A stretch of 64,000 nt of DNA, from positions 2,002 to 66,001 of the forward strand of contig BLJB01000158.1 of NCBI GenBank assembly GCA_013423325.1, written 5' to 3'. Below, in pieces: positions 1 to 11,021 of the stretch. A program made the position numbers and the translations under genes. The notes beneath the pieces are model-generated. The model made no database searches, was not told the DNA's origin, and worked only from the letters and a program-made list of their open reading frames with translations. How positions within the stretch are numbered: the first letter of the stretch is position 1; each line of letters begins with the position of its first letter. This DNA comes from Usnea hakonensis. Its lineage: Eukaryota > Ascomycota > Lecanoromycetes > Lecanorales > Parmeliaceae.

Positions 1-254
1 GCTAGTCAGTAGCCCTGACCCTAGTCTCGGAAGGCGTACCTCTTTCACAGTCGTATATAGGCTAAGCTTCGAGAGGTGGTAAATTTGAGCGAACCATTGT
101 GTGAGCTAGTATACTAGATTACGTGGATGATCCCAATAGCTCCGAAATAGCTCCGATCTAGTTCGCTCAAATTTACCACCTCTCGAAGCTCAGCCTATAT
201 ACGACTGTGAAAGAGGTACGCCTTCCGAGACTAGGGTCAGGGCTACTGACTAGC
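1..254. repeat. MITE-like hairpin element with 94-bp inverted arms
   Basis: Bases 1-94 and 161-254 are reverse complements with a single mismatch (A at 64 against G in the partner), separated by a 66-base spacer. The spacer holds a perfect 12-base palindrome at 106-117 and an exact 11-base tandem duplication, AATAGCTCCGA, at 135-145 and 146-156. No coding frame lies inside. The shape fits a miniature inverted-repeat transposable element or another foldback element. The left arm starts at the first base of the window, so the arms may extend further out and no target-site duplication can be judged. The right edge is followed by TTGAAG. It lies 264 bp upstream of the P5C reductase start codon. 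Confidence 0.65.
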
Positions 255-517
255 TTGAAGGGGAGTTTTGATGCCGATTACTATTCATTTCACCAGTGGT
301 GGCTTGGTCTGGCCAAAGGTAAGCGAGGACTGCTCCATTGCTAAGCTCCTTTGCGGCACCACGTATGAGGGGGAGGGAATTCTTGGCATTAAACGAACCC
401 TGTAGGTAAGTTATCCTGTAACTAAGGTCTTACCCTCAAGATGCGAGAATACGGGTAGGAAACAATAAGACTAGCAGTATCCTCCTTGGTTGTGAAAAAT
501 TCCATCAGTCATTGATT

Positions 518-1638
518 ATGGCTTGTGCTGACACTCATGACGTGGATGTGCCCCCGTCCAGGACGCTGACCTTTCTCGGCTGTGGTGAGTCACCGCCGAT
601 CGAAAGGTAGTCCTCACCAGGCTGATTCCTCATCCAGGTACCCTTGGCTCGGCCATCCTCCACGGCTTGCTGGCAAGTTTGGTGGCAGACAATGCCCCGT
701 CAGCAAGGCCATTGCAGCACCGAACATCCCCCGAGGAAAAAGGTCAGAACCGGGAAAGCAGACCAGATGGTGATCAACATACACTCTCGGCTCTCGAAGG
801 CCAAGGCTTGCAAACGCTCACTCACTTCATCGCCTGCGTGCGAACCTCCCAATCCGTCGATAGATTGACCAAGGAGCTTAGCAAATCCTCCTACCCGTTT
901 CCCGTGAAAGTCATTCAAGGCGAGAATGCCCGTGCCGTCGAAGCCGCCGACACCATACTGCTGGGCTGTCAACCCCAAGACCTGAACAATTGCATCGGCG
1001 ACCCCGCCGTCGCCAAAGCCCTCCGAGGGAAGCTCCTGATCAGCATTCTAGCCGGGGTGACCATTCCGCAAATCGAAGCAGTCCTTTCGCCCCCTCCGAT
1101 CCCCACCGCCCCCGCCGGCCCAAAGATCAAAGGGTCCCCCCGGGGCTCTCCCTCGGCACCAACGACCATTGTCCGTGCCATGCCCAACATGGCCGCTTTC
1201 GTCCGCGCCTCCACCACCGTTGTGACCTCCACCGCCACACCCAGGGCCCTCCGCCTCGTCGACTGGATCTTCGCCACCATCGGTAGCGTGACCCATATCC
1301 CTGCCTCCCAATTCGACGCCTGCACCGCCCTCTGTGGCAGCATGCCCGCATTCTTCGCCCTCTTCATCGAAGCGATGCTCGACGGCGCCGTAGCCCTCGG
1401 CCTCAAGCGCTCCGAAGCGCTCGTCATGGCGGCGCTGACGATGAAGGGGACCGCGGCCCTCGTGCTCGGTGGGGAGGCGCCGGAGGAGCTGCGAGAAAAG
1501 GTGGCCACGCCGGGGGGGTCCACGATACAGGGGCTGTTGGATCTGGAGCGGAAGGCGCTGAGGGGCACGGTGGCGGATGCGCTGATTAGCTGCGCGGATG
1601 CTGCGAGGGGTGAAGGGAGAACCAGGCGTGACGGATAA
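518..1638 (+). CDS. PRO3: pyrroline-5-carboxylate reductase (proline biosynthesis)
   Basis: Catalyses the last step of proline synthesis, reducing pyrroline-5-carboxylate with NAD(P)H. Exons 518-584 and 638-1638 (intron 53 bp, GTGAGT..CAG) give 355 residues. The intron splits the dinucleotide-binding glycine motif: TFLGCG ends exon 1 and GTLGSAILHG opens exon 2, restoring GxGxxG. Later family marks are the ILLGCQPQ segment, the VRAMPNMA motif near residue 200, and the C-terminal substrate loop ALTMKGTAALVLGG...TPGGSTIQGL. The ATG at 518 was chosen because it is the nearest in-frame start before the motif and gives the short N-terminus usual for fungi. An insertion rich in Ala, Pro and charged residues follows the first strand, making the protein longer than bacterial ProC (about 270). 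The minus-strand MFS gene converges on it. Confidence 0.9.
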
Positions 1639-2073
1639 TTGCGAACATTGGTGCTGCAAGTGGAAGGAGGGCGATGGCAAGTAAATAGCTGTGCCAAGTG
1701 ACGCTGTTGCAAAAAAAGGAAACAGAGCGCGATCGCAATGGCACCACACCGGTATGATATACTTATCATCACACTAATCTTACGGGCAAATACTCATCAA
1801 TGTCATGTGTCTTTCATAGGTAGTCATCCCCTCAGCTTGTTTCCCGTAAGCATTGAAACTACTGTCGTAACGTCTCGAACTGGACCCCTTGCTATCACGC
1901 AGGACCGAAACCCTACAATATCTAATTATTTTCGTCCATTCTCCATGAGTGTTCTTATACCTTTGTCATGGAGTATATATTCTGGCACGCTGCAGGCAAC
2001 CCTCAATAAGTACCCACTATCACCACGCGGAAACCCCACCTAGCCCCACTACACACCATCGCTCATCCATAAC
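1639..2073. other. convergent intergenic spacer (P5CR / MFS)
   Basis: This gap of 435 bases lies between the 3' ends of two convergent genes. Short open frames exist on the plus strand but resemble no family and lack a consistent codon pattern. It presumably holds both 3' untranslated regions. I see no repeat or RNA gene. Confidence 0.5.
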
Positions 2074-4012
2074 TCACTCAAAGACCCAGCCCCCGGTGAG
2101 GAAGAACTACAAAAACCCGTCAGCCGTCCTTCGCCACCTCGGAGACGCAAACGACAACCCCCCAGACCAACTTACCGAAGGTACCGCCCCCGAAAACGCA
2201 AACACCCCCATAGCAGCAGTCAACACCCCCCATCCATAGCGATCGATCAACTCACCCGCTACAACAGGTCCGAAGAGGGTAGCGGCCGCCATGGCGCAGT
2301 TGAAGAGGGCAAAGGCTTGGGCGTAGGCGCCTCCGGGGCCGAAGATGCCGGGATTTTCTTTTTCCTTCTCTTCAATGACGGCGGAGAGGTCGGCGGCGAC
2401 GGGGGAGACGATAAGGATGAGGGTGAAGCCTAGCAGATGGGGGAAGGGGTGTCAATTGATGTTTGGTGAACGTAGATTTACAGCTTTAGAGCAGAAAGTG
2501 AACAAAACTGGATGTTGACAAAGAGACTCCGCTGGCGAGAAGAAGTAGAAGCTAGGAGGGACTGGAAGACGAGAGAAGGGTACAAACCACAGCAAACGAG
2601 CAAACAACACAGTAAAATCTTGTGCTCGACCCTGTCGTCGACTACAAATCGGAGGAGGATCAGCGAAGGAGCCGTTAACGAGAAACCAGCCACTGCAATC
2701 CATCGAGGTCCAAGTCTATCTGACATTTTCCCTACGAGCGGGCCAGTGAGAGCGGGGATTGCGATGCACAAAAATATCGAGCCGGCAGCCAGCGAATCCC
2801 AGTGGAAAACGTTCTTGACATAGAGCGGTAGCACTCCGTCAAATGATGCGAGAATCGCGACGTTGACGAATATGCCGTAGATTGAAGCCAGGAGACGGGG
2901 AATACCAAGGAGGACGATAATGGTTGGCATTCGTCTACGCTTTTCCGAGTGGCGTGTTGCTCCATCACTCAAGAGTGGGGCGTGTTCTGCATTATCACGC
3001 GCTTCGCTAGCTTGAGTGGAGTCGGTAGAATTTTCCTGCTCTGGGTTTGTGAAGGTACCGTAGAAGCCATTTTCTGGCACTGAAATCGAAGGCTGATACT
3101 TCGCTGCGGTCTTTTTCTCAATCATGAAAAGCCGCATCAGGATATCAAAAACGATCAATGCCAAAGCCATAGCGAAGACAGCCATATAGCCTGCTTTTGC
3201 ATAAACGATCCCTCCCAAGAGAGGTGACACAATCAGGCCAAAACTTGAGCTTGACAAGGCCGTGCCCATCCATTGACCGATATCGTCCCGGCCTACGGTG
3301 TCCGCTAAGAGGGCCAGCCCAACGGTGTAGACGATTGCAGCCGAGAAGCCTTGACAGAGTCGACTGATGACTAACACCCAGCTTGCTTTGGCGAGACCGA
3401 AGAGTAATGTCGCGACTGCGAGTATGAGAAGACCGACGTAGAAGGTCAGAGATCTATTGGATGTATGGTCGGCCACCCAGCCGCAGATCGCTGTGGTAGT
3501 CCTTTTATCAGCTACAGTCCGAGAGCTAGTGGTCGAAGATACTCACGAGACCCAATAAGTATGGCAGCGCCGAAGACTGCAAAGATGAAAGAGTTCCACC
3601 ATTGCACTTGAGATCGTCAGCGTTTGCATTAATACGATTGATGCCAATCACCTTCATCCTCTGGCACGCCCGATCTTTCTCGAAGACTGAAGGGTAGAAC
3701 AGGAACGACCTGTGCAAGTATTATTCTCTCTGCACATATGATGTGTGGCATCCAACATCGTCATAAGGTGCTTCAAGTGGTGTTGGAACGCATATTAAAC
3801 CATTTCTAGGGACTACTTACAACACCGTAAAGAAAAGCATCCTACAGGAGAATGTTAACTCGGGAGCAGGGATGGGTAATACATGATTTGGCTTGTACCG
3901 TGAAAATGGCTACACACACGGTGGCAAGGATGAAGCCATTTGAAGATCGAAACTCCAGTAGCCAAGGTTGCCTTGGTGCATCTCGGTTTGCTCGTTCAGT
4001 GTCGTGTGTCAT
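2074..4012 (-). CDS. MFS transporter, vesicular-amine-transporter-like fungal group
   Basis: Predicted 12-helix major facilitator of 480 residues; the substrate is not identifiable. Seven exons on the minus strand: 3899-4012, 3821-3841 (a 21-base microexon coding DAFLYGV), 3652-3709, 3547-3606, 2588-3490, 2176-2429 and 2074-2106. Every junction keeps phase and family similarity. The N-terminal helix runs ATVCVAIFTDAFLYGVVVPVLPF. The motif-A region GWVADHTSNRS lies between helices 2 and 3, and a long hydrophilic loop (about residues 210-270) separates the two halves. The last intron (GTAAGT at 2175, TAG at 2107) yields the tail SFFLTGGWVFE; without it the frame would run into a poor-looking basic tail. 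Two donors are weak (GTTTGT at 2587, GTGATT at 3651). Assignment to the VMAT-like subgroup rests on the N-terminal and WWNSFIFA segments. Confidence 0.82.
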
Positions 4013-5269
4013 GATTCAGATCTTGTCAGGGCAGTCGTATTCCAGCCTATCAAGAATATTGCTTCAGGATAGTTCACACTTCACAAACGGAGATGTAAGT
4101 AAAGTGTTTGGATTTGGATGAATGGATTGCACATGGATGGCAGAGTAAGCGTGGGACCGAGGATCCGAATTGCCGACTCAAGCGGGGGGTGAGAAGAACG
4201 CACGCTTGCTACCAAAGCGTAGGGAAGAAAGAAATGCGCATATAGGAAAGGGAAGGATCGGCACAAGCATCATGGTAAGCCAATGAAGAAAGGAGAAGGG
4301 CATTGTGTGGTCAAGGTTGCCTGCAAATGGCTATCTTGGCCGTGACGGACAGTAGAGGAAGGTAAGCAGAAATTTCTAGCGTCACGGTTTGGGCAGTCAT
4401 CGACGAGGACGGCAAGACCTTAGCAATTGAGCTGGCGGACTTGTTCGTAGATGGCATCATGACTTCTGGTGGCGGTGAGACCGTCCAGTAATACCGCAAT
4501 CTAGAGATGTTAGGCCAAAGTAGTCGCAAGTCGAGGGTGATGACGGGAAATGTTGGTGGGTGTGTTGGTGGGTGTGGTGGTGGGTGTGGTGGTGGGTAAC
4601 TCTGTATAGAAGTCTCGGCCGACGTAGGACTAAGAACCGCCGCCATGGGGGCGGCAGGAGGAGGTTATGGTATTTATACTTATGTATTCTTTCTGTATGG
4701 ATACAACTATCCGTTTTCTTACCCTAGCGTGATCAGATGATCAGATGATTTGACTTTGACACTGTCACCACTGCTTATTATCATGGTAGAAAAGGGTCTT
4801 TTTTTTTTTCAAACGTCTCCCTTGAGAATTGAATATTCAGCCTTCAGGATCGGTACTTACAAGCTTTCTGTAACAAGAGATTTAAGAGGTAAAAGAAGGT
4901 ATAAATACCTTATGTTGTAAAAGGAGAAGTCAAGGTACTTATCAAAGTCAAAGCTAGTTTCAGGTTTAGTGCTGGGTGTACAACATTAAAGTACCTAGGT
5001 ACCTTACCTTACTTTAGGTAAATCCCGCGCCCCCAGCGCATGCAATGTACTTTACTTTACGGAGTACCTTAGAGTACTTTATTATCCGATTACTCAACAA
5101 CAGCCCTACAAAGCCGCGGGGCACGGGGCCAGGGATAAGGGGTAAGAGGTAAGGCACACCTGACGTGCTGGCTTGTCCATCAACTCCCGAGTCCCAAGAG
5201 CTTCAAGTCCAGCTGGAATTTCCGACCTTCTACTGCTACTTGGGAGACTTCACGCTGAGTCGTGGCATC
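4013..5269. promoter_or_regulatory. divergent upstream region of MFS and glucosidase II genes
   Basis: About 1.26 kb between two divergently read genes. It contains a GT-rich minisatellite (4553-4596), an inverted repeat AAGGTAT-AA-ATACCTT at 4896-4911 that overlaps a TATAAATA box, several AGGTA/TACCT motifs at 4994-5030, and one TACGGAGTA palindrome-like motif at 5058-5066. A minus-strand open frame of 111 codons (4311-4646) consists partly of the repeat (Pro/His-rich) and is probably not a gene. Confidence 0.5.
4553..4596. repeat. 12-bp minisatellite (TGTGGTGGTGGG)
   Basis: About 3.7 copies of a 12-base unit TGTGGTGGTGGG, the first full copy carrying one variant (TGTGTTGGTGGG) and the leading partial copy being TTGGTGGG. 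It sits in the promoter region shared by the MFS and glucosidase II genes. G-runs on one strand could form a quadruplex-like structure; this is inference. Confidence 0.85.
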
Positions 5270-8200
5270 ATGCCTGTTGTCGCATTTGCATTTGGATTAG
5301 TACGGACCTCTTATCTCGTGCTTTGGATCCTCTTCTTTGTACTGGCCTTCAATCTGTCCTTTTCAGCTGGTAAGATAATTTACCTAGACTTCAGGCCGAC
5401 CTGACCGATCTTGCTATTCCTATCAACTGACAATAATCCTTACAACTTAGCCGTTAAGCACGAAGCCTTTAAGACTTGTGACCAGTCCGGTTTCTGCAAA
5501 CGTAATAGAGCTTTCGCTGATTCTGCTATCGCTCATGCCTCCACGTCTCCGTATCAAATAAATTCAAAGTCCGCCACTTTTGCCAATGGTCAATTCCGAG
5601 CCACACTATTAAAAGCCATCAGTAGTGGCACAGCAGTGCACCTCCCTCTACAAATCACTTTCCTCAAATCAGGTCTTGTCCGAGTAACGTTAGACGAGGA
5701 GCGACGTCAGGCTGGTGACATTGAGCTCCGTCATGGAAGCAAAGCTCGTAAAGAACGCTATAACGAATCAGCTGCATGGGTGGTGGTGGGCGGTCTAGAT
5801 GTTGATGCTTCAGCTGAATTGAGTGACGAGGCCGAGTCGGGTACTTGGGCCATACGTTTTGGTGAGAGCCAACGTAATGTCGCCATTATTAGAAACAACC
5901 CTTTCGGCGTAGACTTTAGGCGGGACGGTAAACCTCAAATTATATTCAATCATCGTGGATTTCTCAACATTGAACACTGGAGAACAAGAGTCGAAGGTGA
6001 CAACGAGCAGAAAGATGGAGGAGAAGACCAATCAACGTGGTGGGAAGAATCCTTTGGGGGTACTACTGATACGAAACCTAAAGGTCCGGAGAGCATTGCG
6101 CTGGATGTCTCCTTCCCTGGGTACGAACATGTGTTCGGCATTCCCGAGCATACCGGTCCGCTCTCGTTGCGTCAGACACGGTATGAATCCGCATCTGTTG
6201 TGGTGTGGAAAAGACTAACGTTTGAACCCAGTGGCGGTAGCGAAGGTGCTTTCACTGAGCCCTACCGAATGTATAATTGTGATGTTTTCGAGTATGAACT
6301 CAACAGCCCAATGACACTTTACGGCTCAATACCTTTCATGCAAGCTCACCGAAAGGATTCCTCGGTTGGCATCTTATGGCTCAATGCCGCAGAAACATGG
6401 GTAGATATCACCAAAACAAAAAGGAGCGGCCTCAAGCTCGACACAGACACGCACTGGATATCGGAGTCCGGTATCCTGGACGTTTTTGTTTTTTTGGGAC
6501 CAAAACCCGAGGATCTGACAAAGGCTTTGGGTGACCTGACGGGAAACACGCAACTCCCGCAGCATTTCTCCATCGGTTACCATCAATGTCGATGGAACTA
6601 TATGTCTGACGAGGAGGTTATGGAAGTTGACGCGAAGTTCGATAAAAATGGAATTCCTTATGACGTGATCTGGCTTGATCTCGAGTATACTGATGATAGG
6701 AAGTATTTCACATGGGATAATGACAAGTTCCAGAACCCAATAGCCATGCATTCTCAGCTTGATCTGACACACCGAAAGGTTGTGACGCTGATAGACCCAC
6801 ACATCAAGAATGTTGCAAATTATCCTGTTGTTGATGAGCTGAAGAAAAGGGACCTGACGATCAAGGATAAGGACGGAGTAACATACGAGGGCTGGTGCTG
6901 GCCAGGATCATCTTACTGGATTGATTGCTTTAATCCAAAAGCCCGTGCTTGGTGGAAGACACTATTCCAACCAAAGTTCTGGAAAGGTTCGACCTACAAT
7001 ACCTACATATGGAACGACATGAACGAGCCATCCGTTTTTAGTGGTCCAGAAGTGACGATGCCAAAGGATAATCTCCATTATAACAACTGGGAGCATCGTG
7101 ATCTCCATAACATCAACGGCATGACATTTGTCAACGCAACGTATCATGCATTGCTGACTCGAAAGCCTGGGAAACCCACTCGGCCGTTCGTCTTGACACG
7201 ATCTTTCTACGCCGGCAGCCAACGGATTGGTGCAATGTGGACTGGTGACAATATCGCGCAATGGGACCATCTCGAGGCATCCATTCCAATGATCCTCAGC
7301 CTCAATATTGCAGGATTCCCAAATAGTGGCGCGGATGTTGGGGGGTTTTTTGGAACGCCAAGTAACGAGCTCCTTACTCGTTGGTTTCAACTCGGAGCCT
7401 TCTATCCGTTCTTCAGGGCTCATGCGCATATCGATACCAGGCGCCGGGAGCCATATGTTGCCGGACCACCGTACACCGATATTATGACTTGCGCAATTCG
7501 TCTCCGCTACCAACTGCTTCCTGCATGGTACACTGCGTTTCACGAAGCTTCTGTGAACAACACGCCCATCCTTCGTCCTCAGTACTATGTTCATCCAGGT
7601 GACGAGACAGGTTTTGGTCTAGACGATCAATTTTACGTCGGTTCAACTGGATTGCTTGTAAAGCCGGTGACTCGAGAAGGGGCCAACAGCGTAGATGTGT
7701 ATTTTGCCGACGACGAACTATACTATGATTATTTCGATTACAGCATATATTCCAGCAAGGGTTTCCGGACAGTCGACGCACCGTTGAACAAGATCCCAGT
7801 CTTCGCACGTGGCGGCCACATCATACCCCGAAAAGACAGACCTCGACGATCCAGCCACTTGATGCAATGGGATCCGATCACGCTGGTGGTCGTTCTTGGC
7901 AAATCTGGTAATGCGGAAGGCTCTCTCTACATCGACGACGGTGAGACGTTCGACTACGAGTCCGGAGCCCAGATCTTCACCTCATTTGTTTTTGATAGAG
8001 AGTCGTCGACTCTGACGTCCCAAGACATAGCTAGTCCAGGGGTCATGACCGAGGCTTATCGGAGAGAAATGTCCCATGTGCGCGTGGAGAAGGTGATTGT
8101 GATCGGAGCACCGAATCATTGGATGGACAAGAAGCACACGACGGTAGACCAAGACTCGAGACAGGTCGAAGCGGAGTTGCAATTTCACCCGGCGGGCGCG

Positions 8201-8275
8201 AAGAGAGCGGCGTGGGCTGTGGTCAGGGACCCTAAAGTCAGCATTGCCAGAAACTGGAGCATCAACTTTGCATGA
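5270..8275 (+). CDS. ROT2: glucosidase II catalytic alpha subunit (GH31)
   Basis: Endoplasmic reticulum enzyme that trims the two inner alpha-1,3-linked glucoses from N-glycans and so controls glycoprotein folding and wall formation. Exons 5270-5369 and 5451-8275 (intron 81 bp) give 974 residues, normal for the family. Exon 1 codes almost only the hydrophobic leader (LVLWILFFVLAFNLSFSA); the CDQSGFCKR motif typical of glucosidase II follows at once. The GH31 nucleophile is Asp of WNDMNEPSVF (about residue 556) and the acid/base Asp lies in MWTGDN (about 633). GFFGTPSNELLTRW and the beta-sandwich ending in YIDDGETF are intact. A noncatalytic beta subunit is expected elsewhere. The ATG at 5270 is the one that gives the leader; an upstream frame from 5165 is in phase but adds no recognisable sequence. 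Confidence 0.95.
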
Positions 8276-9829
8276 GACTCTTTTGAGCAGCCATTCAATC
8301 GTAACGACTGGCCAGGAGATGGCTGTACAAGTGTCTGATTTACGCTGTAGAGACGTATGTACTATTAACAAATCACAGAAATTACTAGATGTATAGAAGA
8401 ATGGCGCTGAAGCGAGGAGGACCGACTACGGGTACCTTGACAAGAAAGAGTAAATGACTTACGATTTGTCAATTCAAATAGACATACAAAACGTCGCTGC
8501 CTTTCCATCCGCCCGCGTTCAAAACGTCTCCGGAGGTAGGCCCAGATACTGCATCCGGCATCCTGCAATGCCCGCCATGGAGTCGCGTCATCGTGCATAT
8601 CTCATGCAGTGTATGCGTCGCAGTTTGGGCAGCTACAGTAGCACGGGCTTCGCTTTAGCTTTGTCATGCATCTAAGTCGAATAGCGGCATAAACCGTCGA
8701 TACCTTCCCCTCAGATTATGCACGATATTCTATTCCCTCGTAACCGCCTCCAATCAAATCCTCTCAATGGACAGCGCCAAGTCTGACGATCGGACCTAAA
8801 TGCCTCAAATGAAGGCTACACACCTACTTGATCCTATATTAAAGCCCGAAGGCCTCTCCTTTCATCATCCAATCCAGCTACAAGTCGTCTCCCGCTCAAC
8901 AAAACAAAATGGTTCCTTGTCTCATCGGCGTCCATGCTCTAATTCCACAAGCGGGGAAAACCCCATCCAAGCATGTCGTTCATTTTGTGAAACACGAGCG
9001 CACCGATGATACCGACCATGTCCCCAATTTCCAGCAAAACACGTATTTCTGCCATCGTGGCTACTGGGTCAATGACAGGTATGGCAGGGGTCAATACGGT
9101 ATGAACCGACTCCAAGCGATCGATGCATGCATAATGAACAAGGTGCGCTAAGCCTTGCATAACGATAAAGGGCCATCGAGAAGGCCATCGAGCGATAGCA
9201 TTAATGGATGGCGTGCAACGCGCAAGTTGGAGGATGAGCACTCGTCTCGCCTCCAACGAGTAAAGGGGAAGTTGCGTGGATTGGTGAAAACGGCGTGCGG
9301 CAATGCGGGGACATGAAGCTAGTTTGGAAAGAAAAAACCTCATGGGGGTGGTAGCTGGGACAGATCGATTGAAATGGGCATTGAGGATATTCGAGAGTGT
9401 TGCTGTAAATCGACATGGCCTTCTGAACGAATAGCACGGTTTGTTTTTTCCTTTTGCGATCCCAATCGTGCCACCTGTGGAATCCGGTGCATTTCCCGTT
9501 AAGGAAATTCATACGATGCCATAACCTACTGGCACATCAGCATCATGTATTATAGATAAGGTAGCTTAGGAGAGCTAAGTCTTATTGTGCTACCCAAAAC
9601 GTCTCAACAAGCAGCCAACTTCGCCACTGTCCTTCTATCCATCCTCATATTCAGCTCCCTTTTCGCTCTCGGCAGCATTCATCTTCTATCTTCACTACTG
9701 TGCACTCGTTCTTGTGCAAGCGCATGATCCAAAGTATTGCTCGTTTCCCATGACCGGTAGCTTCTGCATAGACGGATTTCGATGCCTATGTCATCCTTTC
9801 GTGGGCCAGAACTGAGACTGCGCTAGATA
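8276..9829. other. gene-poor interval downstream of glucosidase II
   Basis: About 1.55 kb without a supportable gene. Several 60-130 codon frames occur on both strands. The only one with any character is the minus-strand frame at 8939-9343, listed separately. No tRNA, transposon end or long repeat was seen. Confidence 0.4.
8939..9343 (-). CDS. doubtful ORF with mitochondrial-presequence-like start
   Basis: A 134-codon open frame whose first 25 residues (MRFFLSKLASCPRIAARRF...) are basic, free of acidic residues and rich in Ser/Ala/Arg, as in a mitochondrial import signal. The rest, including a hydrophobic stretch MVGIIGALVF near the end, matches no family I know. No intron signals extend it convincingly. 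It could be a chance frame; I list it only because the N-terminal composition is unusual for noise. Confidence 0.15.
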   Translation of the reverse strand: MRFFLSKLASCPRIAARRFHQSTQLPLYSLEARRVLILQLARCTPSINAIARWPSRWPFIVMQGLAHLVHYACIDRLESVHTVLTPAIPVIDPVATMAEIRVLLEIGDMVGIIGALVFHKMNDMLGWGFPRLWN

Positions 9830-10315
9830 TCATCCTCCCATTTCTGTCAATATATCGTGCAAATAGGCTTTTAAGGAGCCCTGGAAGGGCAGATGGGGTG
9901 TCGTGGTGCAGTCAAAGACTGCAGTAATATGGTACCCCTTTTGAAAAGCTGTGCGGGCGGTTGTATCTACGCATACGTCGCAGTACACTGCCAGGAATAC
10001 AAGATACTCGTAGCCACGTTCAATCAGGTAGCGCTCGAAGCCTTCGCTAAGAAAAGCGTCAAGGTGTGCTTGCTTACCTGCTGAATACACTCTCCCCAGC
10101 GGCTGGTTCCACGGAAGGACGGAATTCGGCACCCCAGGAGCCTTCTGATACCAACCCTTTCTCAAGAACGGCAACGGGTTCAGCTGGCAACGATCCTGCT
10201 GGTCGCGGCGTTCACTGGATCCCGACCCGGAGCCTTTCTCGGAATCACCTATCGCGATATAGACTTGTTCGTCCAGCGCGATGAGATCACCGGGAAAGTG
10301 ACCCTCACCTTGCAA
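9830..10315 (-). pseudogene. isochorismatase-family hydrolase remnant
   Basis: The C-terminal half of this 161-codon frame reads like the second half of an isochorismatase-like cysteine hydrolase: LDAFLSEGFERYL, then ERGYEYLVFLAVYCDVCVDTTARTAF, where the Cys before VDTTAR is the family nucleophile position, then DCTTTP. The N-terminal half, which should carry the catalytic Asp of a DMQ-type strand, is missing; instead there is a Ser/Gly- and Gln-rich segment without similarity. The upstream minus-strand sequence (10316-10360) runs into stops. A possible donor and acceptor inside the frame would make an intron of only 31 bases, too short. I read it as a truncated relic, though an unusual expressed gene with a diverged N-terminus is possible. 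Confidence 0.45.
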
Positions 10316-11021
10316 TTAAACATCACCCAAACGAAGTCTCGCAGGAAGCGCAAAAGACCGTAAATAACGATCAAAAAATCGAATTTATCGCTCTAACACA
10401 TTCTTTATCGATATCAATGCTATATTTTATATTATGTTTTATATTATCGGTCTCGCCTGCGATAATAATACCTACCTTTTCTTACATATGAATTTGGAAT
10501 AAGATGAAACTCGAGCTCGAAGAAAGCGTATTGTCGCTACGTTTGTTTGGCCCAACAATCAACCGGTATTCAATACTGTGTTGGACAGCCAAGATATTCG
10601 GCGTAGGATAATGAATATATCCACAAGATTCCGAATCGATATGGGGAGTTTCCCGAATTCCAAATTCCCTGAAATGGAGACGTGGAAGATGCCAAGCTGG
10701 GACAGCAATCTTGTCGGCTGCATGAGGTATTCAATTTCAAGGAAGTACGTTGAGAGGCTATTTAGTATTCCGAGACTCGCATGTGTTCGGACAAGTTGCC
10801 TCGGCCGATTGCCGAGAACATCGGAGAATGAATCCGAGAAGGATGGTGAGATCAGATGGACGTCATGGTCTTGGCTTGCTTTGGTTGAGCTTACAACTAC
10901 AGAAGGTAGAGTGCCGAAAGCACATGGAAGATATAAGGTACTTTACAGTACATAGACAAGAAAGATAGATAAATATAGACAGGAGGAGATTTGCCGCATA
11001 CTCAAGTTCAATTCTCGAACC
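10316..11021. other. AT-rich stretch and upstream region of the SDR gene
   Basis: Bases about 10366-10480 are markedly AT-rich (runs of TATATTTTATATTATG type), unlike the flanks. The rest has short frames without similarity. A TA-rich stretch at about 10964-10980, some 45 bases before the SDR start codon, could serve as its core promoter. Confidence 0.4.

Noticed and set aside
969..1772. 267-codon minus-strand frame
   Set aside because: Antisense to the P5C reductase exon; composition follows from GC-rich codons of the real gene and there is no similarity.
4311..4646. 111-codon minus-strand frame with a Pro/His repeat
   Set aside because: The repeat comes from the 12-bp minisatellite and the rest has no similarity; more likely promoter DNA.
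10078..10112. Possible 31-base intron inside the isochorismatase-like frame
   Set aside because: Too short for a fungal intron, and the frame is already open without it.
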